From an uncultured Hungatella sp. (GTDB lineage: Bacteria; Bacillota; Clostridia; Lachnospirales; Lachnospiraceae): 64,000 nt of DNA. The stretch is from NCBI GenBank assembly GCA_910585435.1, contig CAJUEJ010000001.1, positions 341,092 through 405,091 of the forward strand. Direction: 5' to 3'. Positions within the stretch are counted from its first letter, which is position 1; each line of letters begins with the position of its first letter. The position numbers were made by a program, and so were the translations under genes. Below, piece after piece: positions 54,780 to 61,836 of the stretch. The notes beneath the pieces were generated by a model. That model saw nothing but the letters and a program-made list of their open reading frames with translations, was not told where the DNA came from and did not search any database.

Positions 54780-54804
54780 AAAAATGTTGAAAATAGGATA
54801 TAAT
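54776..54804 (+). promoter_or_regulatory. Sigma-A promoter for rpoD
   Basis: TTGAAA at 54776-54781 (overlapping the stop of the lipid kinase gene), spacer of 17, perfect TATAAT at 54799-54804. Leader of about 65 nt to the GTG at 54873. Confidence 0.75.
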
Positions 54805-54872
54805 TAGTTATTACGTGATATTATGCGCAACAAGTTTGTGGACCATGAACAAGAAAAAGAGGGCATTATCTG

Positions 54873-55994
54873 GTGGAAAAGAATAATTTTTTGCAAAAAC
54901 TTGATAAGCTGGTAGAACTTGCTAAGGGAAAGCACAATGTATTGGATGTAACGGAGATCAATAACTTCTTTACCGGAGACGAACTTTCTACGGAGCAGAT
55001 GGAGCATATCTATTCTTATCTGGAGAGCCACGGGGTAGATGTGATACCTATTATTGACGACAGTATCCTGGTGGAGGATCCGCTGCTTCTGGATGACGAT
55101 GAAAGATTTTTAAAGGATTCGGAAGAGGAAGAGATTGATCTGGATGCCATTGACCTTCTGGAGGGAATCGGGACAGAGGATCCGGTGAGGATGTATTTAA
55201 AGGAGATCGGAACAGTCCCCCTTCTGTCTGCAGATGAGGAGATGGAGCTGGCGAAGAAAAAGGCAGAGGGAGACGAGACAGCGAAGGACCGTCTGATCGA
55301 GGCAAACCTGCGTCTGGTAGTGAGCATCGCCAAACGTTATACCGGCAGAGGCATGAGCTTTCTGGATTTAGTTCAGGAGGGAAACTTAGGGCTCATTAAA
55401 GGTGTGGAAAAATTTGATTATACCAAAGGTTATAAGTTAAGTACATATGCTACCTGGTGGATACGTCAGTCAGTCACAAGGGCGCTGGCGGATCAGGCGC
55501 GGACCATCCGTGTGCCGGTGCATATGGTGGAGACCATCAATAAGATGTCCAAGATGCAGAGGAAGCTGACTCTGGAGCTGGGGTATGAGCCTACGGTGGC
55601 AGAGCTGGCGGAGGCTTTGGAGATGTCTGAGGACAAGGTGATGGAGATCATGCAGATCGCCAGAGAGCCGGCATCCCTGGAGACGCCTATCGGTGAGGAG
55701 GATGATTCCAACCTGGGGGATTTCGTTGCGGACAACAACGTGGTGACCCCGGAAGGCAATGTGGAATCTGTGATGCTCAGGGAGCATATCGACGCGCTTT
55801 TAGGAGATCTGAAGGAGAGGGAGCGGCAGGTGATTGTCCTGCGTTTCGGCCTGGAGGACGGACATCCCAGGACTCTGGAAGAGGTGGGGAAGGAATTTAA
55901 CGTAACCAGGGAGCGTATCCGTCAGATTGAGGCCAAGGCTTTGAGGAAGCTGCGCAATCCTGTGAGGAGCAAGCGGATTCGGGATTTTTTATAA
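54873..55994 (+). CDS. rpoD: Primary RNA polymerase sigma factor (RpoD/SigA)
   Basis: 373 residues, GTG start at 54873. Region 1.1-like N-terminus, region 1.2 (DPVRMYLKEIGTVPLL), region 2 (YATWWIRQSVTRALADQ; the -10 reading helix), region 3, and region 4.2 (TLEEVGKEFNVTRERIRQIE), which contacts -35 boxes. It directs most transcription. In many Firmicutes it follows dnaG; here it follows a lipid kinase gene and has its own promoter, so the usual dnaG-rpoD operon is broken or lies elsewhere. Confidence 0.96.
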   Translation: MEKNNFLQKLDKLVELAKGKHNVLDVTEINNFFTGDELSTEQMEHIYSYLESHGVDVIPIIDDSILVEDPLLLDDDERFLKDSEEEEIDLDAIDLLEGIGTEDPVRMYLKEIGTVPLLSADEEMELAKKKAEGDETAKDRLIEANLRLVVSIAKRYTGRGMSFLDLVQEGNLGLIKGVEKFDYTKGYKLSTYATWWIRQSVTRALADQARTIRVPVHMVETINKMSKMQRKLTLELGYEPTVAELAEALEMSEDKVMEIMQIAREPASLETPIGEEDDSNLGDFVADNNVVTPEGNVESVMLREHIDALLGDLKERERQVIVLRFGLEDGHPRTLEEVGKEFNVTRERIRQIEAKALRKLRNPVRSKRIRDFL

Positions 55995-56009
55995 TGTGAC
56001 TTACGTTGA

Positions 56010-56042
56010 GGGCCTGGGGTTCAGGCCCTTTTTTTCTTTTTG
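56010..56042 (+). terminator. Intrinsic terminator after rpoD
   Basis: GGGCCTG (56010-56016), loop GGGTT, CAGGCCC (56022-56028), then TTTTTTT-C-TTTTT. A textbook rho-independent terminator. Confidence 0.92.
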
Positions 56043-56118
56043 TCGCTGCCCTGCCGCCTTTTAAAGGAGGCTTGGGGCAGGGCCTGAAAGATACCGGTTT
56101 GGACAGCGGAGGAAAGAT

Positions 56119-56754
56119 ATGAATCAGAGAAATTATCAGAAGGAGTTAGACCATATTATAGAAGATTTAGAGAAAAAGAAGGAGGTGCCCAGGCTTTTGC
56201 TCCACAGCTGCTGCGCGCCCTGCAGCAGTTATGTGCTGGAATATCTGTCTCGTTTTTTTCAGATTACAGTGTTTTTTTATAATCCCAACATCTATCCGCC
56301 TGAGGAATACGAGGTGCGGGTGAAGGAGGAGCGGCGGCTGATTGAAAGGATGCCTTTTGTCCATCCGGTTGCTATGAAGGAGGGAGAGTATGATCCAGGG
56401 AAATTTTATCAGGCGGTAAAGGGCTTTGAGAAGGAGCCGGAAGGGGGAGCCAGGTGTGAGAGATGCTTCAGGCTGCGTCTGTATGAGGCGGCTTGTGCGG
56501 CGAAGGCAGGGGGATATGATTATTTTACTACCACCCTTACTATCAGCCCTCTTAAGTCTGCGCCGAAGCTGAATGATATCGGGGAGCAGGTTGGAAAGGA
56601 GATGGGGGTGGCTTTTCTTCCTTCGGATTTTAAGAAAAAAGACGGGTATAAGCGTTCCATTCAGCTGTCTAAGGAGTATGAGCTGTATCGGCAGAATTAC
56701 TGCGGATGCGTGTATTCCCACAGCCAGGTTGATCTGGGTGCCAGTGAGAAGTAA
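56119..56754 (+). CDS. queH: Epoxyqueuosine reductase QueH
   Basis: 211 residues. LLHSCCAPCSSYVLE near residue 28 supplies the first Cys pair, CERCFRLRLYEAA (about 115) the second, and the C-terminal QNYCGCVYS another pair; these ligate the iron-sulphur cluster and a metal in QueH (formerly DUF208). FYNPNIYPPEEY and TTLTISPLKSA are other family blocks. It performs the last step of queuosine synthesis in tRNA, reducing epoxyqueuosine. It stands alone with its own ribosome site. Confidence 0.93.
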   Translation: MNQRNYQKELDHIIEDLEKKKEVPRLLLHSCCAPCSSYVLEYLSRFFQITVFFYNPNIYPPEEYEVRVKEERRLIERMPFVHPVAMKEGEYDPGKFYQAVKGFEKEPEGGARCERCFRLRLYEAACAAKAGGYDYFTTTLTISPLKSAPKLNDIGEQVGKEMGVAFLPSDFKKKDGYKRSIQLSKEYELYRQNYCGCVYSHSQVDLGASEK

Positions 56755-56758
56755 GTGC

Positions 56759-56787
56759 TTGACACTGTAGAGGATTTGTAATAAACT
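56759..56787 (+). promoter_or_regulatory. Sigma-A promoter for ptsH
   Basis: Perfect TTGACA at 56759-56764, spacer of 17, TAAACT at 56782-56787, immediately after the queH stop and about 48 bp before the ptsH start. Confidence 0.6.
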
Positions 56788-56834
56788 TTCAGTATATGGG
56801 CGGTAAATTTTTTATAGACAAGGAGAGCGCGATT

Positions 56835-57101
56835 ATGGTTTCGAAAACATTAACGGTTGTAAACCCGTCAGGACTGCATCTAAGGCCGGCCGGAGTATTG
56901 TCTCAGACTTCCATGAAGTTTAAATCCGATATTATTATTGAGTGTGGCGAAAAGAGGATTATTGCAAAAAGCGTGTTGAACGTGATGGCTGCAGGGATCA
57001 AGACCGGTACGGAGATTACTGTTATCTGTGACGGCGAGGATGAGGCAGAGGCTTTGAAGACTGTGACCGAGGCCATTGAATCAGGGCTTGGTGAGATGTA
57101 A
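56835..57101 (+). CDS. ptsH: Phosphocarrier protein HPr
   Basis: 88 residues from ATG 56835, nine bases after AAGGAG; the in-frame extension upstream has no site. SGLHLRPAG puts the phosphorylated His exactly at residue 15 and AKSVLNVM puts the regulatory Ser exactly at 46, so both PTS transfer and HPr-kinase/CcpA control are possible. It is a monocistronic unit here, not in a ptsHI operon, as is common in Clostridia. Confidence 0.95.
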   Translation: MVSKTLTVVNPSGLHLRPAGVLSQTSMKFKSDIIIECGEKRIIAKSVLNVMAAGIKTGTEITVICDGEDEAEALKTVTEAIESGLGEM

Positions 57102-57133
57102 GCTGGGGCATGGTACATAACGTATTAAATAAG

Positions 57134-57172
57134 AGACGGAATGCATGGATGGAATGCAGGCCGTCTTTTTTT
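57134..57172 (+). terminator. Intrinsic terminator after ptsH
   Basis: AGACGG (57134-57139) pairs with CCGTCT (57161-57166), with an inner GCAT/ATGC pairing, followed by a run of seven T. Confidence 0.85.
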
Positions 57173-57270
57173 GTTGTTTAAAAATAATACGATTTGTTGT
57201 CTCTGGATTCAATCTGTGCAAAAAACTGACAGGGTGGCCGGGGGGTATAATGGCTTAAATTCTACAAAAT

Positions 57271-57285
57271 GTGTGATTTTCACAC
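57271..57285 (+). promoter_or_regulatory. Candidate operator before the XRE regulator
   Basis: GTGTGA-TTT-TCACAC, a perfect 6-bp inverted repeat around three bases, lies 20 bp after a TATAAT (57246-57251) and about 50 bp before the regulator's start. This position suits autoregulation by a dimeric HTH protein. No good -35 accompanies the TATAAT. Confidence 0.45.
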
Positions 57286-57333
57286 TGCTGCTTGTGAGGA
57301 GGGTTTTGGGATAAGTATTAGGAGAATGTGTCT

Positions 57334-57636
57334 ATGAGTGATAAATTTGGAAACCGAATTAAACAATTAAGGCAAAGGACTGACATGACTCAACTAGAAC
57401 TGGCCCAGGATTTACATGTTTCTCCTGCGCTGATTTCCGCTTATGAATTGGGAGAACGGAAGCCCAGTTTGAAAATTTTGATTCAGCTGGCATATATTTT
57501 TCAGGTTTCTTCTGACTATCTGCTTGGAATAAACGGTTCATTTTTACAGGATGTAGAGGATCTTTCCTGTGAGGAAACCGCGGCGGTGCAGACATTTATC
57601 GATATGCTCCGAAGCAGGAGAGAAAAGAAGGTGTAG
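57334..57636 (+). CDS. XRE-family helix-turn-helix regulator
   Basis: 100 residues from ATG 57334, with GGAG nine bases upstream (an in-frame GTG at 57328 is too close). IKQLRQRTDMTQLELAQDLHVSPALISAYELGERKPS is a complete Cro/CI-type HTH (residues ~9-45; motif parts MTQLELAQDL and SPALISAYE), followed by LAYIFQVSSDYLLGI and a short helical tail. It lies 42 bp ahead of the GGDEF-like gene and has a palindrome in front of it. A local repressor role is likely but inferred. Confidence 0.88.
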   Translation: MSDKFGNRIKQLRQRTDMTQLELAQDLHVSPALISAYELGERKPSLKILIQLAYIFQVSSDYLLGINGSFLQDVEDLSCEETAAVQTFIDMLRSRREKKV

Positions 57637-57678
57637 CCGGGAATGGTTTGCTGCAGCATTTGAAAGGGGAGGACGAAA

Positions 57679-58548
57679 GTGGATGGAAGATGGGATGAGA
57701 GAGGGCTGAAGGAAGAGGATCGGGATCAGCTGACAGGAATACTTAAGAAAAGTAGGTTGGAAGCGCAGATTGCATCACAGATGAGAGGAAAGCGTGGAGG
57801 AACGCTTTTTTTGTGTGACGTGGATCACATGAATGGGATCAATGAGCAGTATGGACACCAGGCAGGGGATGAGTTTGTCATCTTTATGCCGGAGTGCCGG
57901 GAGGAAGAACAGGCGCAGGAGATCTGCAGGCGTATTGAGGAGCGTTTTCATGGCGGCAAGGGAAATGAAAAGGGCAGGATTCCTCTTTCTCTGACTGTTG
58001 TCTGGGTAATGCGGGAGATGGGGTGTACCTATGAGAGGATGCTTGCATGTGCCTGGGAAAAGATGAAACAGCAAAAGCAGATAGGTAGGTTGGATACAGC
58101 GGATCATTACATAACAGATGTCCGGCGGGTCCGGAAGGAGCTGACAGAGCAGATTGTAAAGGAGGAAGCCTACTGCCAGGACTATGATACATTTAAAAGC
58201 ATCTACCGGTTTCTGGAAAGGGGGATTGCCAGAAGCGGGCAGAAGGCCTGTGTGATTCTTCTGACTGTGGTGGACGGGCAGGGAAAAAGCCCTCTTCCCT
58301 ATGAAAAAGACGTATTGATGGAACAGCTGGGGGAGGATATCGGGATGACGCTCCGGCTGGGGGATGTGTATACCAGATATTCCAGCAGCCAGTATCTGTT
58401 GCTTGTCATTGACACGACGGAAGGGCAGGCAGACAGGATTGTGGAGCGGATCCGGGAGCGGTTTATCCATGGCAGGCAGGGGGAGGATGTGCTGATTCAT
58501 CATTGTTTTGAACTGCAGTCAGTTCGGAGTGAAAAAGGAACGGAATAG
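57679..58548 (+). CDS. Compact GGDEF-like protein with a second degenerate GGDEF-derived domain
   Basis: 289 residues, GTG start at 57679 with GGGGAGG upstream. Residues ~18-155 look like a GGDEF domain: DQLTGILKKSRLEAQ, then LFLCDVDHMNGINEQYGHQ, which runs straight into AGDEFVIFMPEC. The ~35 residues that normally separate these motifs are missing, and GGDEF is AGDEF. The end, MLACAWEKMKQQKQIGR, matches the normal GGDEF C-terminus. Residues ~165-275 form a second unit with LRLGDVYTRYSSSQYLLLVI, like the GGDEF strand region but without its catalytic residues. The same unit ends the next protein. Activity as a diguanylate cyclase is doubtful; nucleotide sensing or protein contact is possible. 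Confidence 0.65.
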   Translation: MDGRWDERGLKEEDRDQLTGILKKSRLEAQIASQMRGKRGGTLFLCDVDHMNGINEQYGHQAGDEFVIFMPECREEEQAQEICRRIEERFHGGKGNEKGRIPLSLTVVWVMREMGCTYERMLACAWEKMKQQKQIGRLDTADHYITDVRRVRKELTEQIVKEEAYCQDYDTFKSIYRFLERGIARSGQKACVILLTVVDGQGKSPLPYEKDVLMEQLGEDIGMTLRLGDVYTRYSSSQYLLLVIDTTEGQADRIVERIRERFIHGRQGEDVLIHHCFELQSVRSEKGTE

Positions 58549-58552
58549 AAGA

Positions 58553-58592
58553 GACAGCTGTGTGTCGGGGAGAGGACAGCTGTGTGTCGGGG
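58553..58592 (+). repeat. Tandem direct repeat with 22-bp period between two regulator genes
   Basis: GACAGCTGTGTGTCGGGG occurs at 58553-58570 and identically at 58575-58592, separated by AGAG. A period of 22 bp equals two helical turns, the spacing used for direct-repeat operators of SARP/OmpR-type DNA-binding domains. It lies directly ahead of the BTAD regulator's probable start at 58625. Confidence 0.8.
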
Positions 58593-58624
58593 GGATGACT
58601 GTGAAAGAGGGACAGGATGAGGTT

Positions 58625-59809
58625 ATGAAAAAATTGCAGGTAAAGATGTTTGGCGGCTTTTCTGCCAGCTACGGAGATGAGGTGCTTACGTTTGGAAGGC
58701 AAAGGGATTCTAAGTTTGGACAGCTGTTTCAGATTTTGATGACCAGGCCGGGGCAGGGATTTGGCAAGGGCGATATCATGGGCTTTCTCTATGGCTGGGA
58801 GGAAGTGGAGGATCCCAATGCCAGCCTTAACAATACTATCTTCCGCCTGCGAAAATATCTGGAGGCATCACCGCTGCCGCCGGGAGATTATCTGATATTG
58901 AATGAAGGTGTGCTGCGGTTTGACGGAGGAATCCAGATGGAGTCCGATGTGTGGAGCTTTGAATGTGCGGTTCGGGAGTTGGAAGAGGAGCAGGATCCGC
59001 ACAGGAAGGCAGAAATCTGTCAAAAAGCTTGTGCGTTGCATCAAGGGGAATTTCTGCCGCAGCTGTCCAATGAACAGTGGGTGATAGAGAAGAACAGGAA
59101 TTATGAGGAGCTGTATTCCAAAGCAGTGAATTATCTTCTTCAATATCTGAAGGAGGAGGGGGATTACAGAAATATGGAAAAGGTGTCGGCCCGGGCGGCG
59201 GAATTATACCCTTATGAGGGGTGGGAAAGCTGGCGGATCGAGAGCCTGATTGCTCTGGGGCGCCAGAAGGAGGCACAGAAGGTTTACCGGGAGACGGCAG
59301 CGTATCTGCAGGAGACGGGAGGATTTCTCTCCAGGGATCAGCAGGTAAGATTCCGCAGGATCGGAGAACGGATGCGGCAGCCTGAGGGGACGGCGGAGGA
59401 TATCGGAAGGTGTCTGATGGAGCCGGAGACAAGGGAGGGAGCATACAGCTGTACCCTGCCAGGTTTTTCTGACTGCTTCCGCATGCTGAAACGGACCGTT
59501 GCCAGAGAGGGGCCTATTTGTTTCGTTTTGCTTCTGTGTACGATTCTGGACGGGGGAGGCGCTCCTGCCGGTGACCGGGAATATTGTGAAAAGCAGGGAA
59601 GGAAGCTGTGTGCCTCCTTTAAGGTGTATATGCGCAGAGGGGATATCTACGCAAAATACAGCAAAAACCAATATCTGCTGCTTTGTATAGGGGCAAAGAA
59701 GGAGCATGTCCCGGACATCGGAATGCGCATTGAAACGGACTACCGGAGGCGATGCGGCGGACGGGGAGACATCAGCTATCGCCTGCTGGACGACGGGAGT
59801 ATGTGGTAG
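58625..59809 (+). CDS. BTAD/SARP-type transcriptional regulator with C-terminal degenerate GGDEF-like domain
   Basis: About 394 residues from ATG 58625 (an ATG at 58595 and a longer open frame from 58508 are alternatives). N-terminal winged-helix of the OmpR/SARP kind: KKLQVKMFGGFSASYGDEVLTF, NASLNNTIFRLRKYLE. A TPR-like BTAD domain follows (about 125-265: ALHQGEFLP, ENRNYEELYSKAVN-like helices, YPYEGWESWRIESLIALG). The C-terminal ~115 residues contain MRRGDIYAKYSKNQYLLLCIG, which pairs with LRLGDVYTRYSSSQYLLLVI of the preceding protein. So a DNA-binding activator shares a sensory-like module with its neighbour. SARP regulators often bind direct repeats; one with 22-bp period is in front of this gene. 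Confidence 0.72.
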   Translation: MKKLQVKMFGGFSASYGDEVLTFGRQRDSKFGQLFQILMTRPGQGFGKGDIMGFLYGWEEVEDPNASLNNTIFRLRKYLEASPLPPGDYLILNEGVLRFDGGIQMESDVWSFECAVRELEEEQDPHRKAEICQKACALHQGEFLPQLSNEQWVIEKNRNYEELYSKAVNYLLQYLKEEGDYRNMEKVSARAAELYPYEGWESWRIESLIALGRQKEAQKVYRETAAYLQETGGFLSRDQQVRFRRIGERMRQPEGTAEDIGRCLMEPETREGAYSCTLPGFSDCFRMLKRTVAREGPICFVLLLCTILDGGGAPAGDREYCEKQGRKLCASFKVYMRRGDIYAKYSKNQYLLLCIGAKKEHVPDIGMRIETDYRRRCGGRGDISYRLLDDGSMW

Positions 59810-59864
59810 GGAGGTATTTTGCAGAGAAAATGCCGGACTTTTAAGGGGGAGATTGGAAGAGAAA

Positions 59865-59927
59865 ATGTGGAAAAATCAGGAAGTGAAAGAGTTGGTGAAA
59901 GACCTGGTTTGCTATACTGTTACATAA
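59865..59927 (+). CDS. Candidate small peptide downstream of the BTAD regulator
   Basis: ATG at 59865, 20 codons, stop at 59925-59927; purine-rich sequence (GGGGGAGATTGGAAGAG) gives a plausible ribosome site. The peptide is MWKNQEVKELVKDLVCYTVT: amphipathic, one Cys near the end, no signal peptide. It lies alone in a 208-bp gap between the regulator and the surface-protein gene. Peptides beside regulators can be signals or modified products, but nothing here proves that it is translated. Confidence 0.3.
   Translation: MWKNQEVKELVKDLVCYTVT
59910..59918 (+). promoter_or_regulatory. Possible extended -10 promoter for the surface-protein gene
   Basis: TGCTATACT at 59910-59918 is an extended -10 (TGn then TATACT). 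A weak TTGGTG at 59892 is 15 bp upstream. It would give a leader of about 95 nt to the ATG at 60018. Confidence 0.35.
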
Positions 59928-60017
59928 GGAAGCATTGTCAGGAATCTTATATCTGTTGGGATATGGGAGTATAGGCATATAAGGTGAAGGAATAGGTGTT
60001 ATAGGAGGAATGGAACT

Positions 60018-61628
60018 ATGAGTAAGGAAAACCTGAGCAGGAAAAGCCGCAAAAGTAATAAAGCCAATAAGATTTTGAAGGCGGCCGGAGCAGCCGGCAT
60101 TGTTTTGGGCGGAGCGGCTCTGGATGCTAATGTGGTGTTTGCGGCCGAGTTAGAGGGAGAGCTGGAGGCGCAGGAAGAGGAAGAGTCTGTCGAGAGGGAA
60201 TTCCAGGAGGAGCTGGAGAATACATCCCAGGCTGAGGAAGTAGTTTATGAGGCGCCGGCGGAGGAAGAGGCACCGGAGACTGAGGAGACACCTGAGGATA
60301 ATGTGCAGGAAGAGCAGGGAGCTGAGGAGACACCGGAGACTGAGGGACAGGAAGAGCAGGGAAATGAGGCTCAGGAGCCTGTTGAGAATGGAGAACAGCA
60401 GGAGGAGCAGACACCTGAGGAACAGCCAAAAGAGGATGATACTGAAACACAGCAGCCAGAAGAGGGAAAGTCTGAAGCTGAGGAAAATCCGGGTGAACAG
60501 GCTCCGGCGGACGGTGAGGCTGGAGGAAATGAGGGAACCACTGAGGAGGATAAGAAGGAAGAACCACCTGTTGATAAAGAGCAGGGGGATGAGCAGAAGA
60601 ACGAGGATGCAGGGAAAACGGAAGACAGCAGTGATGGCGCGGATGGTGGCGAGAATACAGACGGTGAGACTTCGGATGGAAGCACGGCAGATGGTGATGC
60701 TGCAGGCGATGGGACTTCAGATGGAAGCGCGACGGATGATGGCGCTATAGGTGATGGGACTTCAGATGGAAGCACGACAGATGATGACGTCACAGGCGAC
60801 ACGGAGAATTCGGGCAGTGATAAGACGGAGGATTCGGAGAACGGGGCTGGAAGCGAAGGCGGAGATGCATCTGGAAGTGAGCTTGATGGCGAGGAAGCTA
60901 ATGGAGCCGGGAAAACTGAGGATGAAAATGGTGGTTTGAACGGGGCTGAGGGCGGAATTGCGGATGAGACGGGTAAGTCTGATGGCGAAAGCACGGGCAC
61001 GCCTGAGAAGGATGGTGCGGAGGACTCTGGAAGTATAGTAGACGATGAGGCTTCGGGGATTCAGGGAGATGCTGGGGCAGAGGATGAAGGAAGTGGTTCG
61101 GATGCTCAGCTGGTTTCCCAGACTTCAGAAGAGGTGGAGTCAACTTCTGTAGTGAATAGTGATAGTGTAAGTGCTGACTCAGTAAGCTTTAGCAGCGAAA
61201 GTGAGTCTGTAAAAGCATCTGCGGAAAAGAGTGACAGTATTGTAAATGATACTTCTGTATCAAATTCAGCAAGTGCGGCAGCAAGTAATTCGACAGTGAT
61301 TTCTGAAAGTACTTCAATGGAAGTGGCGATTAGTGAGTCACAAAGTGCATATGATAATACATCTCAGACTCACCAGTATGGTGATCTTACAAGTAATGTG
61401 GCATCGGCTCTTTCGACATATGATTCGGCATTGTCAGTATTGGGTTCAACCTCTGAGGCTGGAGCTGCAAATCTTGATGCGGTGCGGAAATCTGTGGCTG
61501 AGAGTATTATTGTGTACAATATTGCCAACCATAACCGCCATGATAATATTTTTGAACCATTAAAAGTAATTCTTCGGGCAAAATATTCCTTGCATTTACA
61601 TATTTCATCGGCATCACTCACTTCGTAA
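60018..61628 (+). CDS. Acidic, Ser-rich secreted surface protein, probably truncated
   Basis: 536 residues; GGAGGAA precedes the ATG. A basic N-terminus (SRKSRKSNKANK) and hydrophobic stretch (AAGAAGIVLGGAALDA) with VVFA-AE cleavage form a signal peptide. Residues ~45-200 are Glu/Gln/Pro-rich, ~200-355 Asp/Gly/Ser-rich with 15-residue repeats, ~365-455 Ser-rich. No catalytic or wall-anchoring motif (no LPxTG) is present. The last ~40 residues (from about 497) lie antisense to a remnant of another gene (61507-61608), so the native C-terminus, perhaps with ligand-binding and anchor domains, seems lost. Originally it may have been a large adhesin of the kind common in Lachnospiraceae. Confidence 0.65.
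   Translation: MSKENLSRKSRKSNKANKILKAAGAAGIVLGGAALDANVVFAAELEGELEAQEEEESVEREFQEELENTSQAEEVVYEAPAEEEAPETEETPEDNVQEEQGAEETPETEGQEEQGNEAQEPVENGEQQEEQTPEEQPKEDDTETQQPEEGKSEAEENPGEQAPADGEAGGNEGTTEEDKKEEPPVDKEQGDEQKNEDAGKTEDSSDGADGGENTDGETSDGSTADGDAAGDGTSDGSATDDGAIGDGTSDGSTTDDDVTGDTENSGSDKTEDSENGAGSEGGDASGSELDGEEANGAGKTEDENGGLNGAEGGIADETGKSDGESTGTPEKDGAEDSGSIVDDEASGIQGDAGAEDEGSGSDAQLVSQTSEEVESTSVVNSDSVSADSVSFSSESESVKASAEKSDSIVNDTSVSNSASAAASNSTVISESTSMEVAISESQSAYDNTSQTHQYGDLTSNVASALSTYDSALSVLGSTSEAGAANLDAVRKSVAESIIVYNIANHNRHDNIFEPLKVILRAKYSLHLHISSASLTS
60660..60797 (+). repeat. Three coding tandem repeats of about 45 bp in the surface protein
   Basis: Units at 60660-60707 (16 codons), 60708-60752 and 60753-60797 (15 codons each) encode DGETSDGSTADGDAAG, DGTSDGSATDDGAIG and DGTSDGSTTDDDVTG. 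Copies 2 and 3 are closest at DNA level. Such repeats often vary in number between strains. Confidence 0.8.
61507..61608 (-). pseudogene. Remnant of a CD3324-like small protein gene, antisense to the surface-protein tail
   Basis: On the minus strand an ATG at 61608 reads MKYVNARNILPEELLLMVQ and continues to a stop after 33 codons. The opening MKYVNAxxILPEELL is the conserved start of a family of ~90-residue clostridial proteins (CD3324 type, with an HTH-like fold). Only the N-terminal third is present; after about residue 22 the match fades (YYHGGYGWQYCTQ). It marks foreign sequence joined to the 3' end of the surface-protein gene. Confidence 0.5.
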
Positions 61629-61836
61629 TTTATTTCTTTTATTATAACAGAATATACCTGTTTATTGGTGATTATATTTGTTTCTGTGCAGAATATAATC
61701 ACTGACAGATAACAGAGTCTTTTTTACACTTTTCTTTTATGATTTAATATGCTATATATTTTATATGTGAAATGTGCGTACTGTGGGAAAGAAGAAACAG
61801 TGTGAAAAAGGATAGCAGTGTGGAGGCAGAAAAACC

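Noticed and set aside
58508..58624. Extended N-terminus of the BTAD regulator from 58508
   Set aside because: It would overlap the preceding gene and translate the direct repeat; the winged-helix starts right after the ATG at 58625.
60660..60797. CRISPR array
   Set aside because: The repeats are in frame, adjoin without spacers and encode protein; no cas gene is present.
60127..61143. Several long Pro- or Ser-rich frames on the minus strand
   Set aside because: They are mirror images of the Glu/Asp/Gly/Ser codons of the surface protein; such purine-rich genes leave antisense frames free of stops.
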